Shown piece by piece: positions 32,696 through 44,421 of a DNA stretch of 64,000 bases. Every line of letters begins with the position of its first letter. Position 1 is the first letter of the stretch. The stretch comes from Callorhinus ursinus (lineage: Eukaryota; Chordata; Mammalia; Carnivora; Otariidae), in assembly GCF_003265705.1 (NCBI RefSeq), contig NW_020312966.1, positions 23,414,603 through 23,478,602 on the forward strand. The letters are read 5' to 3'. The position numbers were made by a program, and so were the translations under genes. The notes beneath the pieces were generated by a model that saw only the letters and a list, made by a program, of their open reading frames with translations, ran no database searches and was not told where the DNA came from.

Positions 32696-33750
32696 TTGTT
32701 TTTTGTTTTCATGTTTGTTTTTAATATAAGTAAGTGACACAAAGAGCTGTTCATTTTGAAACATGACAGTAAGTACAGATAATGTAGTAGAACGGAAGGG
32801 AATGAAGAGGATCAACCAAACAGGACATGGTTGTGATGGTCCAGGGAGAAAAGGTTCGGCTTGTGGGCAATGGAGAAGGAAGAAGACAATTCCAAAAGAC
32901 ATTTCTGAGATGCAACCCCAAGAAACTAGTGATATTTGATGCCTGGGATGAAGAAGGGAGTAAGTTAAGAATATATCACCAGGGAGTAGTGGGGTGAAAA
33001 CCACACTGCGGAGCAGGTAAGGATGGAAAGAGAAGCCTCTCATGCAGCCTTGAGTGAATGGAAGTTTTCCCCCCATCTCCTTTATGGAGAAGTTGCACAT
33101 CCTCCGGATGACTGCACAGAAGTCACAAAACAAAATGGAGGCTAGTCATGGGACAAAATGAAGCCAACTGGGTCACTTTGGGTCTGCAGTTCACTAGCGT
33201 GGCCTCACTTGAACCACCTCAGTCAACCAGCCTCAGGCCAAAAATTTTCAAATGAGATACATTTACCAGGGGCATCCTTTTGTCAAGCAAAGCCAGGAAG
33301 CCATTGTTTCCAGTAGCTCTGCCTTAACTCAGCCCTCCAGAAAGCAGAGCCCAAGACAGACGTGTGTACAAGAAATTTATCAAGTGGGATCCCAGAAGCA
33401 GGAAGGTAAAGCAAGGAAGAGGGCAAGTCAACAGAGATGCGTCAGCCACTGTCACAGGCAGCTGGTTGTTCAAACCTCCAAGCATACACTTAAGATGCCA
33501 CAGGGACACACGGCTTCCTTGCCTCTCATTCACTCCTCACCATTACTCCTTTTGATATTCAATCATTGAGTAATTAAAGGTATGCAATCACATTTGTAGC
33601 ATGCAAAGGACTGTAAAAATATCCGTTGTTATATGTACCCAGATCAACACATGTTAAAGCAGGTCTTACTCTCCAGGTTCAAGAGAGCTGGTCTAGTTGT
33701 AGGTGGCTATCCCTTCCTCCTTGTATACCTCTTATATTTTTGCATTTTAC
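32696..33750. other. Unique sequence, no gene seen
   Basis: About 1 kb. The minus-strand 154-codon frame ending in the SINE (32669-33133) has no recognisable domain and takes its last residues from the SINE head. Old-repeat words occur at 33330-33390. Confidence 0.4.
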
Positions 33751-33751
33751 A

Positions 33752-34385
33752 GGGTTGAACAGTGTCTCCCCAAAATTCATGTCTATCCAGAACCTCAGGG
33801 TGCAACCTTATTTGGAAATAGGGCCTTTGCAGGGACGCCTGGGTGGCCCAGTCAGTTAAGCAGCTGCCTTTGGCTCAGGTCACAATCCCAGGGTTCTGGG
33901 ATCAAGTCCCACATCAGACTCCTTGCTCAGCGGGGAGTCTGCTTCTCCCTCTGCCCCTTCCCCCCGCTTGTGCTCATGTTCTTTCTCTCCAATAAATAAA
34001 TACGATCTTTAAAAAAAAAAAAGGGGGAAATAGAACCTTTGCAGACACAGTGGGTTGTGATGAGGTCATACTAGATTAGAATGGCCCCTAAATCCAATGA
34101 CTGCTGTCTTCATAAGAGACGGAAGGAAATCCAGGACACACAGGAGAAAAGAAGAATATGAAAATGGACAAAGAAATTTTGGTGATACATCTACAAACGA
34201 AGAAGCACCAAGGACTACTTGTAACCACCAGAAGCTAGGACAGAGCCATGGGATGGTTTCTCCCCACATCAAGCCTCCAAAGGCACTGATGCTGCTGATA
34301 ACTTGATTTCAGATTTCAGTCTCCAGAACCATGAGAAACTGTTTGAAATCTCCCAGTTTGTTATGACAACCCTGGGAAACTGACA
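33752..34385 (+). mobile_element. MLT1 LTR split by a SINE
   Basis: GGTTGAACAGTGTCTCCCCAA, AATTCATGTCTATCC, GAACCTCAGGGTGCAACC and TTATTTGGAAATAGGGCC precede the SINE; AACCTTTGCAGACACAGTGG, GATGAGGTCATACTAGATTAG and GGCCCCTAAATCCAATGACT follow, with TCTCCAGAACCATGAGAAAC and the end TTGTTATGACAACCCTGGG. Confidence 0.88.
33833..34025 (+). mobile_element. Can-SINE inside MLT1
   Basis: Head GGACGCCTGGGTGGCCCAG, CT-rich stretch, AATAAATAAATACGATC tail. TSD GGAAATAGGGCCTTTGCAG (33814-33832) / GGAAATAGAACCTTTGCAG (34026-34044), two mismatches. Confidence 0.95.
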
Positions 34386-34646
34386 CTGTTTTCAGTGACA
34401 ATTCCCTGGCCAGCATATTGGAGAACCTGGGATCCTGTGCTGGAGCTGCCAAACCAGACCTCAAAGTCCATACAACACACCCAACCAGGGGGCTGCTATA
34501 AATTTTCCAAAATATTCCACCAACCTGTGACTAAACACTGCATCTGCATCCTCCAAAAAACAGATTTTTGTCCTGCAAAGCTGAGTTGAATATTTCTGCT
34601 ATTGAATTATACTAACCTTCAGAAAACTTGAAGGGCTCACAGACAG

Positions 34647-34648
<2 letters not shown>
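34386..34648. other. Unique sequence
   Basis: Short stretch between the MLT1 and a microsatellite. Nothing recognised. Confidence 0.35.

Positions 34649-34692
<44 letters not shown>
34649..34692 (+). repeat. (TC)n(AC)n microsatellite
   Basis: About 17 TC units followed by a short CA run. Likely length-variable. Confidence 0.95.
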
Positions 34693-35306
34693 TTTTTTTG
34701 AATTTGTAAGTGTTTTAGGGGAAAAAAGGGGGGGCATTCAACTCCAGTGCTTTTAAAATAAGGGCAATGAATTTAACTCCACATTATAAAAATGTTCAGT
34801 TCATATTAGGGTCCCTGAAAAGAGAGGAGAAATAGAAGTGCATGAGAAGATACAAGGAAAAAGAAAGAAAAAGAACAGAATAAAGAAACACCCTATTTCA
34901 TCATTCCTAAGACATACATTCTTTCACAGACTATGCTCTGAAATCAAGATGCATCACACAATTGGTAAGGTTTTATGATCATGAGGTAAATGATATGCCA
35001 TAGTTTTGTGAAAATCTTCCTTTGACAATGTCTGGAAAGACCAAAAAAAAAGAGCAACAGCATCAAAGCACACTGAAATTGATGAAATGTGAGTAATAAG
35101 AAGGAAGGAGACACTTTGAGGCAGTTCCATAGGTGCTAGACAAGTACTTCTGTGAAAGTTGAACTGTTCTTTCACACTGTAGAGTTCCCTGAGGTTTGGG
35201 AGATAGTAAGCTATGCCCTGGTCACCCTGCTCAATGTAGAAACTGTCTTTTATACCCTAGAAAATGCATTCCATTGTCAACCATGGCAAATCTGTTTCTT
35301 TTTAAA
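34693..35306. other. Unique AT-rich sequence
   Basis: About 610 bases. No repeat or gene recognised. Confidence 0.35.
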
Positions 35307-35318
35307 TAAGAACCTTTG

Positions 35319-35506
35319 GGGGGCACCTGGGTGGCTCAGTCAGTTGAGCGGCTGCCTTCAGCTCGGATCGTGATCCCAGGGTCCTGGGATCGAGCCCCGC
35401 ATCGGGCTCTCTGCTCCGCAGGAAGCCTATTTCTCCCTCTCCCACTCCCCCTGCTTATGTTCGTCTCTCTGTCAAATAAATAAATAAAATCTTAAACAAA
35501 TAAATA
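35319..35506 (+). mobile_element. Can-SINE
   Basis: Head GGGGCACCTGGGTGGCTCAG, GATCGAGCCCCGCATCGGGC, and tail AAATAAATAAATAAAATC. TSD words AAGAACCTTTGG / AATAACCTTTGG on either side. Confidence 0.95.
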
Positions 35507-35520
35507 AATAACCTTTGGGA

Positions 35521-36815
35521 GGGGGATTTTACAGTTTCACAGAACATGAAGGAATGACTAGGAATATTAAATTTGGGGGGAAAATGGGTCTTTAGTGTTA
35601 TACTCCTGATTTTACAAACTTGTAAAATTGAAAGACAAAGAAATTAGGTGACGTGTGCAAGGTTGCATTTCAGGTGCACTGAGAATTCAGTATTCTAGAT
35701 GCCACCTAGCTTTTCCTAGGTTTTAGTGAGCCCTATGGAAAGACCAATGTAAATGTACTACCTATGCCAAAAATCTGTTACACCATCTTTAACCTTTCAA
35801 GGGTTATGGCTTCTGCATTTGGTAATACCTAAAAGTTACACTGCACCCTTCAAGTCATACCCAGACTTCTGGTCTAATTGGATCTTAGTCTGTACAATAT
35901 ATATTACGTTGTCATTGAAGAAAAAAAAAAGCCTGATTATTAGAACTCTCACCTCAGAGGTATTGCATACCATGCCTGTTCAATACAGAATAAACTCAAA
36001 TAAGAATTAAGTAGAACTTTTTCAGGTATTACTGTCCAAGTAGCAATATTCACAGATCTTCAACTGCTCTTCGGAGCATTAAGAAGTTCCTCTGTAATTA
36101 CTATGGCTAACGGTAATCCCAGGGCTCAGCCACAGAAATTGAAATCCATCTTCTCCTTCAGGGCCTCACACCTGAGGCATGATGCTATTTTCCACTCTCG
36201 TTCCTGGTCTTCTTTCTTGGACTCCCTTCATTAAGCTTCGGGATCAATACCAACTGAACACATACTTTCCTATTTCTATTCCCACTTTAAGCTCTTCAAT
36301 TCCCTTTGCTATTAGAGATGCTGAGACTCTCTCTGGAAAATACTCCCAAATTATTCCTTGTTTTAAACTTAAGCACTGGAGATGCATACTAACGAGCATG
36401 CAATATGGAAAGGACATCTCTGACTTGCGCCACTATCAGCCATGACTACTGTGGCTTTAATTTGTTCATCACATTGACCCACCAGTCACCAGTCAGCGCA
36501 CCAAGGGAGGGACACAAGAGAGAGAAATTGTGGTAATACATTTCCTCCACGTGTACTCTCAGAGAAAGCAAGCTTGGCTAAGCAACCTCAGGGAGCAGGG
36601 TCAGAAAATTCCAGAGGCAAAAGAAAAACAGTAATAAAAGGGCTCCAGAGAGAAATTTTCCTTATTTAGCAATGTGGGTTGAGACCTGACCTCTGAAACA
36701 GTAAATCCTCTCCCTCTTTCCCTTTCTCTCCCTCATACTTTCTTACACACACACACCATTCCTACCATTTTAGCTCTGCATTCAGGGAAGAGATAATATT
36801 CCACTTCATGACACC
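35521..36815. other. Unique sequence with a MIR-like trace
   Basis: About 1.3 kb. 35600-35700 has MIR-like words (AAATTAGGTGACGTGTGCAAGGTTGCATTTCAGG). Otherwise no repeat or gene; frames up to 88 codons lack domains. Confidence 0.35.
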
Positions 36816-36920
36816 CATTATTGCTATTGTTACGTGGTTAATGCGTTAATATATGCAAAGCATTTAGAAGTATGCCAGACATATGGTGAGTACTCTGTAA
36901 TTATTATATAATTATCACCA
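36815..36920 (+). repeat. MIR 3' fragment
   Basis: GGTTAATGCGTTAATATATGC, AAAGCATTTAGAAGTATGCC and ACATATGGTGAGTACTCTG match the MIR end. Confidence 0.7.
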
Positions 36921-37074
36921 CCACATCCATCCATTTATATTTTTCACACACACCAAAAAAAAAGTTATTGAGACTCTCTTAAATGCCTAGCACTGAAGTA
37001 GGTCCTACAGAAATAAAGCAAAAACAAATTCCTGATTTTGAAAGTTTTGATGTGATGAAAATACACGAAAACAG

Positions 37075-37235
37075 GGATGGTGTTCAAATCCTTCTGTTAA
37101 TCTTATGAGTGAAGTGTTATTATCCTCACTATACCCAAGAAGAATTCGAGATTTGGAGAAGTGACTTGTGTAGCTGATAATTCTTGAAGTTAGGACCTGA
37201 GTCCAGGTCTGTCCAAAGCCAACTGAGAGGTTCAG
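37075..37235 (+). repeat. MIR fragment
   Basis: GTGTTATTATCCTCACTATACC, GAGATTTGGAGAAGTGACTTG, TAGGACCTGAGTCCAGGTCTG in MIR core order. Confidence 0.75.
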
Positions 37236-38166
37236 AGTACATGATGCATGATTGTTATAGCTATAGAAGACTCCTGGGTCAATGGTTTGGAAAAGAAAAC
37301 ACAAGAGCAAGACAGAACTAATGCTACCTGGGAAAGCCAGTGAAAGCTTCAGAGAGCAGGTGACACTTGACCAGAGAGGAATTCAAAAAGAAGAGAAGGC
37401 AGGGATGTAGAGGGCATTTCAGTTTAAGGAGCAATCCCCTAGATCGGGGTTTGGGTGATGGGGTCCAGGGACATCTGAGAGCTATTTAAATCTTATAGCT
37501 CCCCTTTCTTTGTTTGGGACAGCTGATCTGCTCCCCTCAGGGAGTATTTATTGAGCAACTACTATAGAACAGGCATTACATTAGGCACCATATTACGCAC
37601 TGTCGTGGATATGAAGATTCCAAAACACACTCCACCTCCAGGGATCTTCCTCAAGTAAGATGCTGACCCAGTTAGCTCCTCCTTCAGTCTTCTTCTTAGT
37701 GTTCAAAATCCACATACAGTTCTCCCCCTGTCCTGGCATGGAAAGCCGGTATAAAATGTTTCTGATTAGAGCATATTTCCTGTTGCTCCAAGACTTACTA
37801 CTCTCTGGAATACCAGAATACAGGTTACAAAAAATACTTTTAAATAACAAACAGGAAAAATAATTAGGAATCTAGTTTAACCTAGACTATGAGTGTGAAA
37901 TGTAATCCAAAAGTGAGTTGAGAGAGAATATGACATTTCCATGGAGAGCACTTAGGATGAGAAAACCTAAGCTGGAAATAGGAGGGGAGCTCATGGCACC
38001 TTCAGGGTAGCAGGGTCAGAACTTGAACCCAGGTATAGACCAAAGGTTAATAAGCCTTTTCCTTGGAGCCTGGTAAGCATGATGAAAGGCATCTCCTTAG
38101 GTTCTGTGGATGGATGCAAAGTGACTGGGAAATCTAAGGGGTTTTTAATGAATTTGAAAATCAATT
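37236..38166. other. Mostly unique sequence with an old-repeat trace
   Basis: About 930 bases. 37330-37430 resembles the repeat at 16255-16860 (CAGGTGACACTTGACCAGAG, GAATTC, GGCAGGGATGTAGAGGGC). Short frames only. Confidence 0.35.
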
Positions 38167-38638
38167 ACATTTTCTATGGTTTTTTTCATTATTCACATAT
38201 AATGCATTATTTGTTTCAGGGATACAGGTCTGTGATTCATCAGTCTTACACAATTTGCAGTGCTCACCATAGCACATACCCTCCCTAATGTCCATCACCC
38301 AGCCACCCCATCTCTCCCACCCCACTCCACTTAGCAACCCTCAGTTTGTTTCCTGAGATTAAGAATCTGTTATGGTTTGTCTCCCTCTCTGGTTTCATCT
38401 TGTCTCATTTTTCCCCTCTTCCCCTATGACCCTCTGCCTTGTTTCTCAAATTCCACATATCAGTGAGATCATATGATAATTGTCTTTCTCTGATTGACTT
38501 ATTTCGCTTAACATAATACCCTCTAGTTCCATCCACGTCATTGTAAATGGCAAGATTTTGGGTTTTTTGATGGCTGCATAATATTCCATTGTATACATAT
38601 ACCACATCTTCTTTATCCATTCATCTGTTGATGGACAT

Positions 38639-39055
38639 CTAGGCTCTTTCCATAGTTCGCCTATTGTGGACATTGCCGCTATAAACATTGGGGCACATGT
38701 GCCCCTTCAGACCACTACATTTGTATCTTTGGAGTAAATACCTAGTAGTGCAATTGCTGGGTAGCTCTATTTTCAACTTTTTGAGGAAACTCCATACTGT
38801 TTTCCAGAGTGGTTGCACCAGCTTGCATTCCCACCAACAGTGTAGGAGGGTTCCCCTTTCTCCACATCCTCGCCAACATCTGTCATTTCCTGACTTGTTA
38901 ATCTTAGCCATTCTGACTGGGATATGAGGTGGTATCTCACTGTGGTTTTGATTTGTGTTTTCCTGATGCTGAGTGATGTTGAGCACTTTTTCATGTGTCT
39001 GTTGGCCATTTGGAAGTTTTCTTTGCAGAAATGTCTGTTCAATGTCTTCTGCCAT
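38639..39055 (-). pseudogene. L1 ORF2 C-terminal fragment with the cysteine motif
   Basis: A 138-codon open stretch of the decayed ORF2. It retains C60-X3-C64-X7-H72-X4-C77 ([18 protein letters not shown]), the conserved C-terminal cysteine-rich motif needed for ribonucleoprotein function. Frame changes on both sides show that the protein cannot be made whole. Downstream, the same ORF2 continues in other frames (for example 38446-38688). Confidence 0.85.
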
Positions 39056-39329
39056 TTCTTGATTGGATTATTTGTTCCTTGGGTGTTGAGTTTGGTAAGT
39101 TCTTTATAGATTTTGGATACTAGCCCTTTATTTGATAGGTCATTTGCAAATATCTTCTCTCATTCTGTTGGTTGTCTTGGCTTTGTTTACTGTTTCCTTT
39201 GCTGTGCAAAAGCTTTTTATCTTGAGGAAGTCCCAGTAGTTCATTTTTAACCTGGCTTCCCTTGCCTTTGGCGATGTGTCCAGGAAGAAGTTGTGGCTGA
39301 GGTTGAAGAGGTTGCTGCCTGTGTTCTCC

Positions 39330-39827
39330 TCATGGATTTTGAAGGGATTCCTGTCTCACATTTAGGTCTTTCATCCGTTTTGAGTCTATATTTGTGTGTG
39401 CTGTAAGGAAATGGTCCAGTTTCATTCTTCTGCATGTGGCTGTCCACTTTTCCCAACACCATTTGTTGAAGAGACTGTCTTTTTTCCATTGGACATTCTT
39501 TCCTGCTCTGTCGAAGATGAGTTGACTATAGAGTTGAAGGTCCATTTCTGGGCTCTCTGTTCTGTTCCATTGATCAATGTGTCTGTTTTTGTGCCAGTAC
39601 CATACTGTCTTGATGATGACAGCTTTGCAACAGAGCTTGAAGACCGGAATTGTGATGCCTCCAGCTTTGCTTTTCTTTCTCAACATTCCTCTGGCTATTC
39701 GGGGTCTTTTCTGGTTCCATACAAATTTTAGGATTATTTGTACCATTTCTTTGAAAGAAGTTGATGGTATTTTGATAGGGATCACATTAAATGTGTAGAT
39801 TGCTCTAGGTAGCACAGACATTTTCAT
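39330..39827 (-). pseudogene. L1 ORF2 fragment downstream of the reverse transcriptase
   Basis: A 165-codon open stretch with [15 protein letters not shown] near residues 35-49 and [16 protein letters not shown] near 73-88, both conserved after the reverse transcriptase in mammalian L1. It is out of frame with the adjoining fragments. Confidence 0.85.
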
Positions 39828-39845
39828 AATGATTGTTCTTCCAAT

Positions 39846-40481
39846 CTATGAGCATGGGACGTTTTTCCATTTCTTTGTGTCTTCCTCAATTTCTTTCATG
39901 AGTACTTCATAGTTTTCTGAGTACCGATGCTTTGCCTCTTTGGTTAGATTTATTCCTAGGTATCTTATGGTTTTGAGTGCAATTGTAAATGAGATCGACT
40001 GCTTAATTACTCTTTCTTCTGTCTTGTTGTTGGTGTATAAAAATGCAACTGATTTCTGTGCATTGATTTTATATCCTGCCACTTTACTGAATTCCTGTAT
40101 GAGTTCTAGCAGTTTTGGGGTGGAGTCTTTTCGGTTTTCCACATAAAGTATCATATCATCTACAAAGAGTGAGAGTTTGACTTCTTCTTTGCCGATTTGG
40201 ATGTCTTTTATTTCTTTTTGTTGTCTGATTGCTGTGGCTAGGATTTCTAATACTATGTTGAATAGCAGTGGTGATAGTGGACATCCCTGCCACGTTCCTG
40301 ACCTCAGGGGGAAAGTTCTCAGTTTTTCCCTATTGAGAATGATATTCGCTGTGGGTTTTTCACAGATGGCTTTTATGATATTGAGGTATGTACCTTCTAT
40401 CCCTACAATGTGAGGAGTTTTAATCAAGAAAGGATGCTGTACTTTGTCAAATGCTTTTTCTGCATCTATTGAGAGTATCAT
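39846..40481 (-). pseudogene. L1 ORF2 reverse transcriptase palm fragment
   Basis: A 211-codon open stretch starting [14 protein letters not shown]. The catalytic aspartates are retained: D6 in [10 protein letters not shown] and D108-D109 in LFVDDMILY. Two usual residues differ: the FADD motif reads FVDD, and the usual SGTRQGCPLSP reads [11 protein letters not shown] (Trp64). It begins exactly where the inversion cuts the L1, so the fingers region is not on this strand. Dead copy. Confidence 0.88.
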
Positions 40482-41140
40482 ATGGTTCTTGTTCTTTCTT
40501 TTACTGCTACCAAAAGATTGGGATTATTCCCCGCATATTTTTGGACCACAGTGCCTTGAAACTCAAACTCAATCACAAGAGGAAAGTTGGAAAGAACTCA
40601 AATACATGGAGGCTAAAGAGCATCCTACTAAAGAATGAATGGGTCAACCAGGAAATTAAAGAAGAATTAAAAAAAATTCATGGAAACAAGTGAAAATGAA
40701 AACACAACTGTTCAAAATCTTTGGGATGCAGCCAAGGTGGTCCTAGGAGGAAAGTATATAGCAATACAAACCTTTCTCAAGAAATAAGAAAGGTCTCAAA
40801 TACACAACCTAACCCTACACCTAAAAGAGCTGGAGAAGGAACAGCAAATAAAGCCTAAACCCAGCAGGAAAAGAGAAATAACACAGATCAGAGCAGAAAT
40901 CAATGAAATAGAAACCAAAAGAACAGTAGAACAGATCAATGAAACTAGGAGCTGGTTCTTTGAAAGAATTAACAAGATTGATAAACCCCTGGTCAGACTT
41001 ATCAAAAGGAAAAGAGAAAGGACCCAAATAAATAAAATCATGAATGAAAGAGGAGAGATCACAACACCAAAGAAATACAAACAATTATAAGAACATATTA
41101 TGAGTAACTATATGCCAACAAAATAGAAAATCTGAAAGAA

Positions 41141-41617
41141 ATGGATGTAGTCCTAGAGATGTATAAGCTACCAAAACTGAACAGACCCATAACCAGTAAG
41201 GAAATTGAAGCAGTCATCAAAAATCACCCAACAAACAAGAGCCCAGGGCCAGATGGCTTCCCAGGGGAATTCTACAAAACACTTAAAGAAGAATTAATAC
41301 CTATTCTTCTGAAACTGTTCCAAAAAATAGAAATGGGAGGAAAACTTCCAAACTCATTATATGAGGCCAGCATTACCTTGATCCCAAAACCAGACAAAGA
41401 CCCCATCAAAAAGGAGAATTACAGACCAATATCCCTGATGAACATGGATTCAAAAATTCTCACCAAAATATTAGCCAATAGGATCCAACAGTACATTAAA
41501 AGGATTATTCTCCACGACCAAGTGGGATTCATTCCTGGGCTGCAAGCTTGGCTCAACATCCACAAATCAATCAATGCGATATACTACCTTAACATTTTCT
41601 ATGATTCTGTAACATAA
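41141..41617 (+). pseudogene. L1 ORF2 reverse transcriptase fingers fragment, inverted segment
   Basis: A 158-codon stretch with [15 protein letters not shown] (about 33-47) and [12 protein letters not shown] (about 89-100), the segment just upstream of the palm. It runs opposite to the palm fragment at 39846-40481. The last residues, after about 41591, come from flanking DNA. Confidence 0.88.
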
Positions 41618-41745
41618 TATAATTAAACCACTGGCAGCAAATTCTACTTGCCCCCACAGAAATGTCCCTGGATGAACAAGATGTGTCCCCATTCCTGTGG
41701 GTGCCATAGTCAAGGCTGATGGCAAGCTACCGCTACTACTAAGGA

Positions 41746-41905
41746 CAATAATAATAGCTAATATTTAAGGACCACCTTTTATGCAGCTGGTACTTTATTT
41801 TCCACAATCCTTATACGTATTCTTGAGGCAGGTATTATTATCCTCATTTTACAGGTAAGTTGACCAAAACTCTGAGAAGTTTAGAAACTTTCCCAAAAAT
41901 AACAC
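41746..41905 (+). repeat. MIR
   Basis: AATAATAGCTAATATTTAAGG, CCACAATCCTTATACGTATTC, TATTATTATCCTCATTTTACAG and GAGAAGTTTAGAAACTTTCCC follow MIR. Confidence 0.85.
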
Positions 41906-41987
41906 CTTCCTCAAAGTCTCAGATTGCTCAGAGTAAGAGAAAAGGTAGCAATCTCAGACCTTGTAATCGGTGGCTGGGCAAGAAAAC

Positions 41988-42178
41988 AGTGTGAGAGTCT
42001 TGGATTCAAATCTTGATTGTGCCACCTGCTAACTAACTCTGTGAGTCTTGAGCAAGTCACTAGACACTTGGCCCTTACGTACACAATTAAGGTAGTTCTT
42101 GAAAGAATTTTATGAGATGACATGTTCTGAGTGTGCCAAAGCAATACCTAGCACATCACAGATTCTCATTTAAAGCTA
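41988..42178 (+). repeat. MIR (second copy, complementary portion)
   Basis: TCTTGGATTCAAATCTTGATTG, TGCCACCTGCTAACTAACTC, GAGTCTTGAGCAAGTCACTAG, ATTTTATGAGATGACATG and AATACCTAGCACATCACAG follow the full MIR order. Confidence 0.85.
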
Positions 42179-43915
42179 GTTAAACTGAATAACCAAGGAA
42201 ATCATAAGTAAGGGGACAAAATGAGAATTTACCAAACTTGTATTTTCATTCCCATCCCCAAAGAAAAGGATCCGTCTAGGATATCATTAACAGAAGAATA
42301 TTCTTAATGCACATAAACCATAACATGATTTGCAAACATTAACATTATACAACTTCCCAGGCACATTTATTTCATGAAACCAGGTGTAGTCATTGAGAGA
42401 CTACCTTCCCCTGCAGCACCAGATATTAAAAACTGCTTACAAGTCATTAGAAACTTTATAAAATTTAATCACTATATTACTTATTATTCAAATCAATGGC
42501 AACTTACACAGGGTGAAGGACACTAGAAGATACTAAATGTCCAGCATGTGTTGGGTTTGTTACGTAAGTATCACCAGGCGCTTCACTCACAAGGTTCACA
42601 AACGTTACACTCTTGATACTTCCAGACTGCCAATCATCCAAACTCTCGGAGGGACAGTCAATCTACCTACAGAAACTTCTCTCATCACCATAGAATGGCC
42701 TGGGTTTTCCAGCAGAGTTCAAATATTCTCTCCTGTCATCAGACCATGTCTCCTAATGTCAAGTTTAGAACATCCGTTCGTGGTGTCTTTAATTTACAGC
42801 CAGTTTAAAGCATGGATTTCTCTGAAAGAAGGAAGAAAAAAAGAGAGGAAGAAAGAAAAGGAAACAGAGAAGAGGAGGGGAGGGGAGGGGAGGAGAGGAG
42901 AGGGAAGGGAAGGGAAGGAAAAGACAAATGAAACAAAAAGGAAAGATGAAAGCAAACCTTTCCTTTTGCCCACACAAGGACCACATGAGGCATGCAGTAC
43001 AACTTATTTATCGAGCAGACTGATGTGGTAGCCACAGGGATTCCTTTACAAGGGGAAACTACCTCCCTCAAAGAAACAGAAAGTATGAATGCATCAAGCT
43101 TAGCAGTAAAGCCTCATCCATTTGTAGGTCTAGCTTCCCTACCACCCCACCCATTTTTTATTCATGGTCATTTGAACAACTAATCAACTGCTAGATGAGG
43201 TGTGAATTTGGAGTTTTTTGCTTGTATTTGGCAAGCCTGCCTCTCCTACCCTGACAAATTAATTTCCTGTGAATACCTACCAGCAGCCCAGGACCTTCTC
43301 AGATGAAAGAACAGTGAGTACATGGGCTCAGCATTTCAAAATGGGAGCATAATAAATGAAGCGATGAAAACACAAGGCTCTGACCTGGAGCCAAGGACAG
43401 AAAGCCTGCTGTGGGTTCTTTTTGACATTGTTTTCATCAGCATCACATACCACAGAGCACAAGTCCCAGCAGAATGGACTGAATATTTGCCGTGTGGGAG
43501 GAGGGAAAAGTCACAGGGGAAAAGGAGCTGTTAGAAGGAGAGAGGCCCCCGGGTAGCTGGGAGGCTCAGCCTGGAAAGTTCTCCAGGGGAGGGAGAGCTT
43601 TTCAAAGGGAAAGGAGGAAGAGAGGAAGGTGAAGCCTCAGGGTCCCGCTGCCACGGAGAAGCACCCTACCTTTGCTGGGGATAGAACACAAGGTTGCTGC
43701 ACCAGTGCAGGAACAGAGCTAGCTGGTGTTTGGTACGACAGCCCTGTTACTGGTATATTGGCAGGAGCCTGCCTCCATTTACCTTGCAGTTTCTCCTTAA
43801 TTGTTCCAGCTAGATCTGAGCCTGGTTTTAAATGCCTCAAGGGCGGGAACCAAGATGGTTGTTTCTTTTATCAGTTCCTACAGGAGCCAAACAGCATTTG
43901 TATAAAGCTTTGGGG
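42179..43915. other. Unique sequence with a polypurine tract, no gene seen
   Basis: About 1.7 kb. The polypurine tract at 42824-42923 is listed separately. The 164-codon plus frame at 42537-43031 runs through that tract and has no domain, so I do not call it a gene. Confidence 0.4.
42824..42923 (+). repeat. Polypurine (GA-rich) tract, about 100 bp
   Basis: An almost unbroken A/G run with GAGGGGAGGGGAGGGGAGG and GGGAAGGGAAGGGAAGG blocks. Low-complexity, with mirror symmetry in parts. Confidence 0.95.
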
Positions 43916-44035
43916 TTTACGAATGGCTTCTTATGCATCAGCTCAGTTGTTCTTCACCATAACCTAGAGAGGTGGGGACTACTGTTATTATTTTCCAGTG
44001 TTCAGTGTACACATGAAGGCTGCTTTACCTGTGGA
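43916..44035 (+). repeat. MIR fragment
   Basis: CATCAGCTCAGTTGTTCTTC, ACCATAACCTAGAGAGGTGG, GACTACTGTTATTATTTTCC and ACACATGAAGGCTGC in MIR order. Confidence 0.7.
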
Positions 44036-44406
44036 CAGCTAGTCCATTTTGTTAAAAGGCTAATGTGTTTTTCTTAATATACTGGGTACCTATCACCTAG
44101 ATATAGGACAGGAAACCATGCACCACTTTGTGAACTTGTAAACTCTATTACAGGTTAAAGGCTTGGAGAATTTTGAACATAGGTTTTAGTTTATAAGACT
44201 TCCCAGGAGTATAAAAGGATGTGACAAGAAATGAGATTACATGAGATAGGCCTTGGTCTTCAAGTAAATCCATTTGAGAAGGGGAGTTCCCTATCAGCCA
44301 AAATAAGTGGTTCTCCAATCCTTGTGGACATGAGTGCCATCCATAGCTGAAGTAACATGTCTCATCCGTATACACCTATTTTGCAAACGATCAAATCACA
44401 TTTAAG
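44036..44406. other. Unique sequence
   Basis: About 370 bases. Nothing recognised. Confidence 0.35.
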
Positions 44407-44421
44407 AATTAACTTCACTGA

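Larger units (their letters stand above)
38179..41591 (-). mobile_element. L1 with 5' inversion (twin-priming product)
   Basis: 38179 to about 40505 is minus-strand L1: 3' UTR, then ORF2 C-terminal region up to the middle of the reverse transcriptase. From about 40508 to 41591 the L1 runs on the plus strand, from the end of the endonuclease domain (TACCAAAAGATTGGGATTAT) to just before the reverse transcriptase palm. In a normal L1 the outer end of the inverted piece and the start of the minus piece are neighbours, separated by only a few codons. The whole unit is bracketed by ACATTTTCTATG at 38167-38178 and 41592-41603. No ORF1 or 5' UTR is present. Confidence 0.92.

Noticed and set aside
32669..33133. 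A 154-codon minus-strand frame.
   Set aside because: Its end is encoded by a SINE head, and the rest has no recognisable domain or splice context.
38700..40480. Plus-strand frames across the 38-40 kb L1 (for example 39396-39731).
   Set aside because: These are the wrong strand of decayed L1 ORF2.
40505..41591. Possible separate plus-strand L1 beside a minus-strand L1.
   Set aside because: The pieces come from adjacent parts of one L1, and a single 12-base TSD encloses both, so one twin-primed insertion explains them better.
42537..43031. A 164-codon plus-strand frame.
   Set aside because: Its second half is the translated polypurine tract (Lys/Glu/Arg/Gly repeats), and the first half matches nothing I know.
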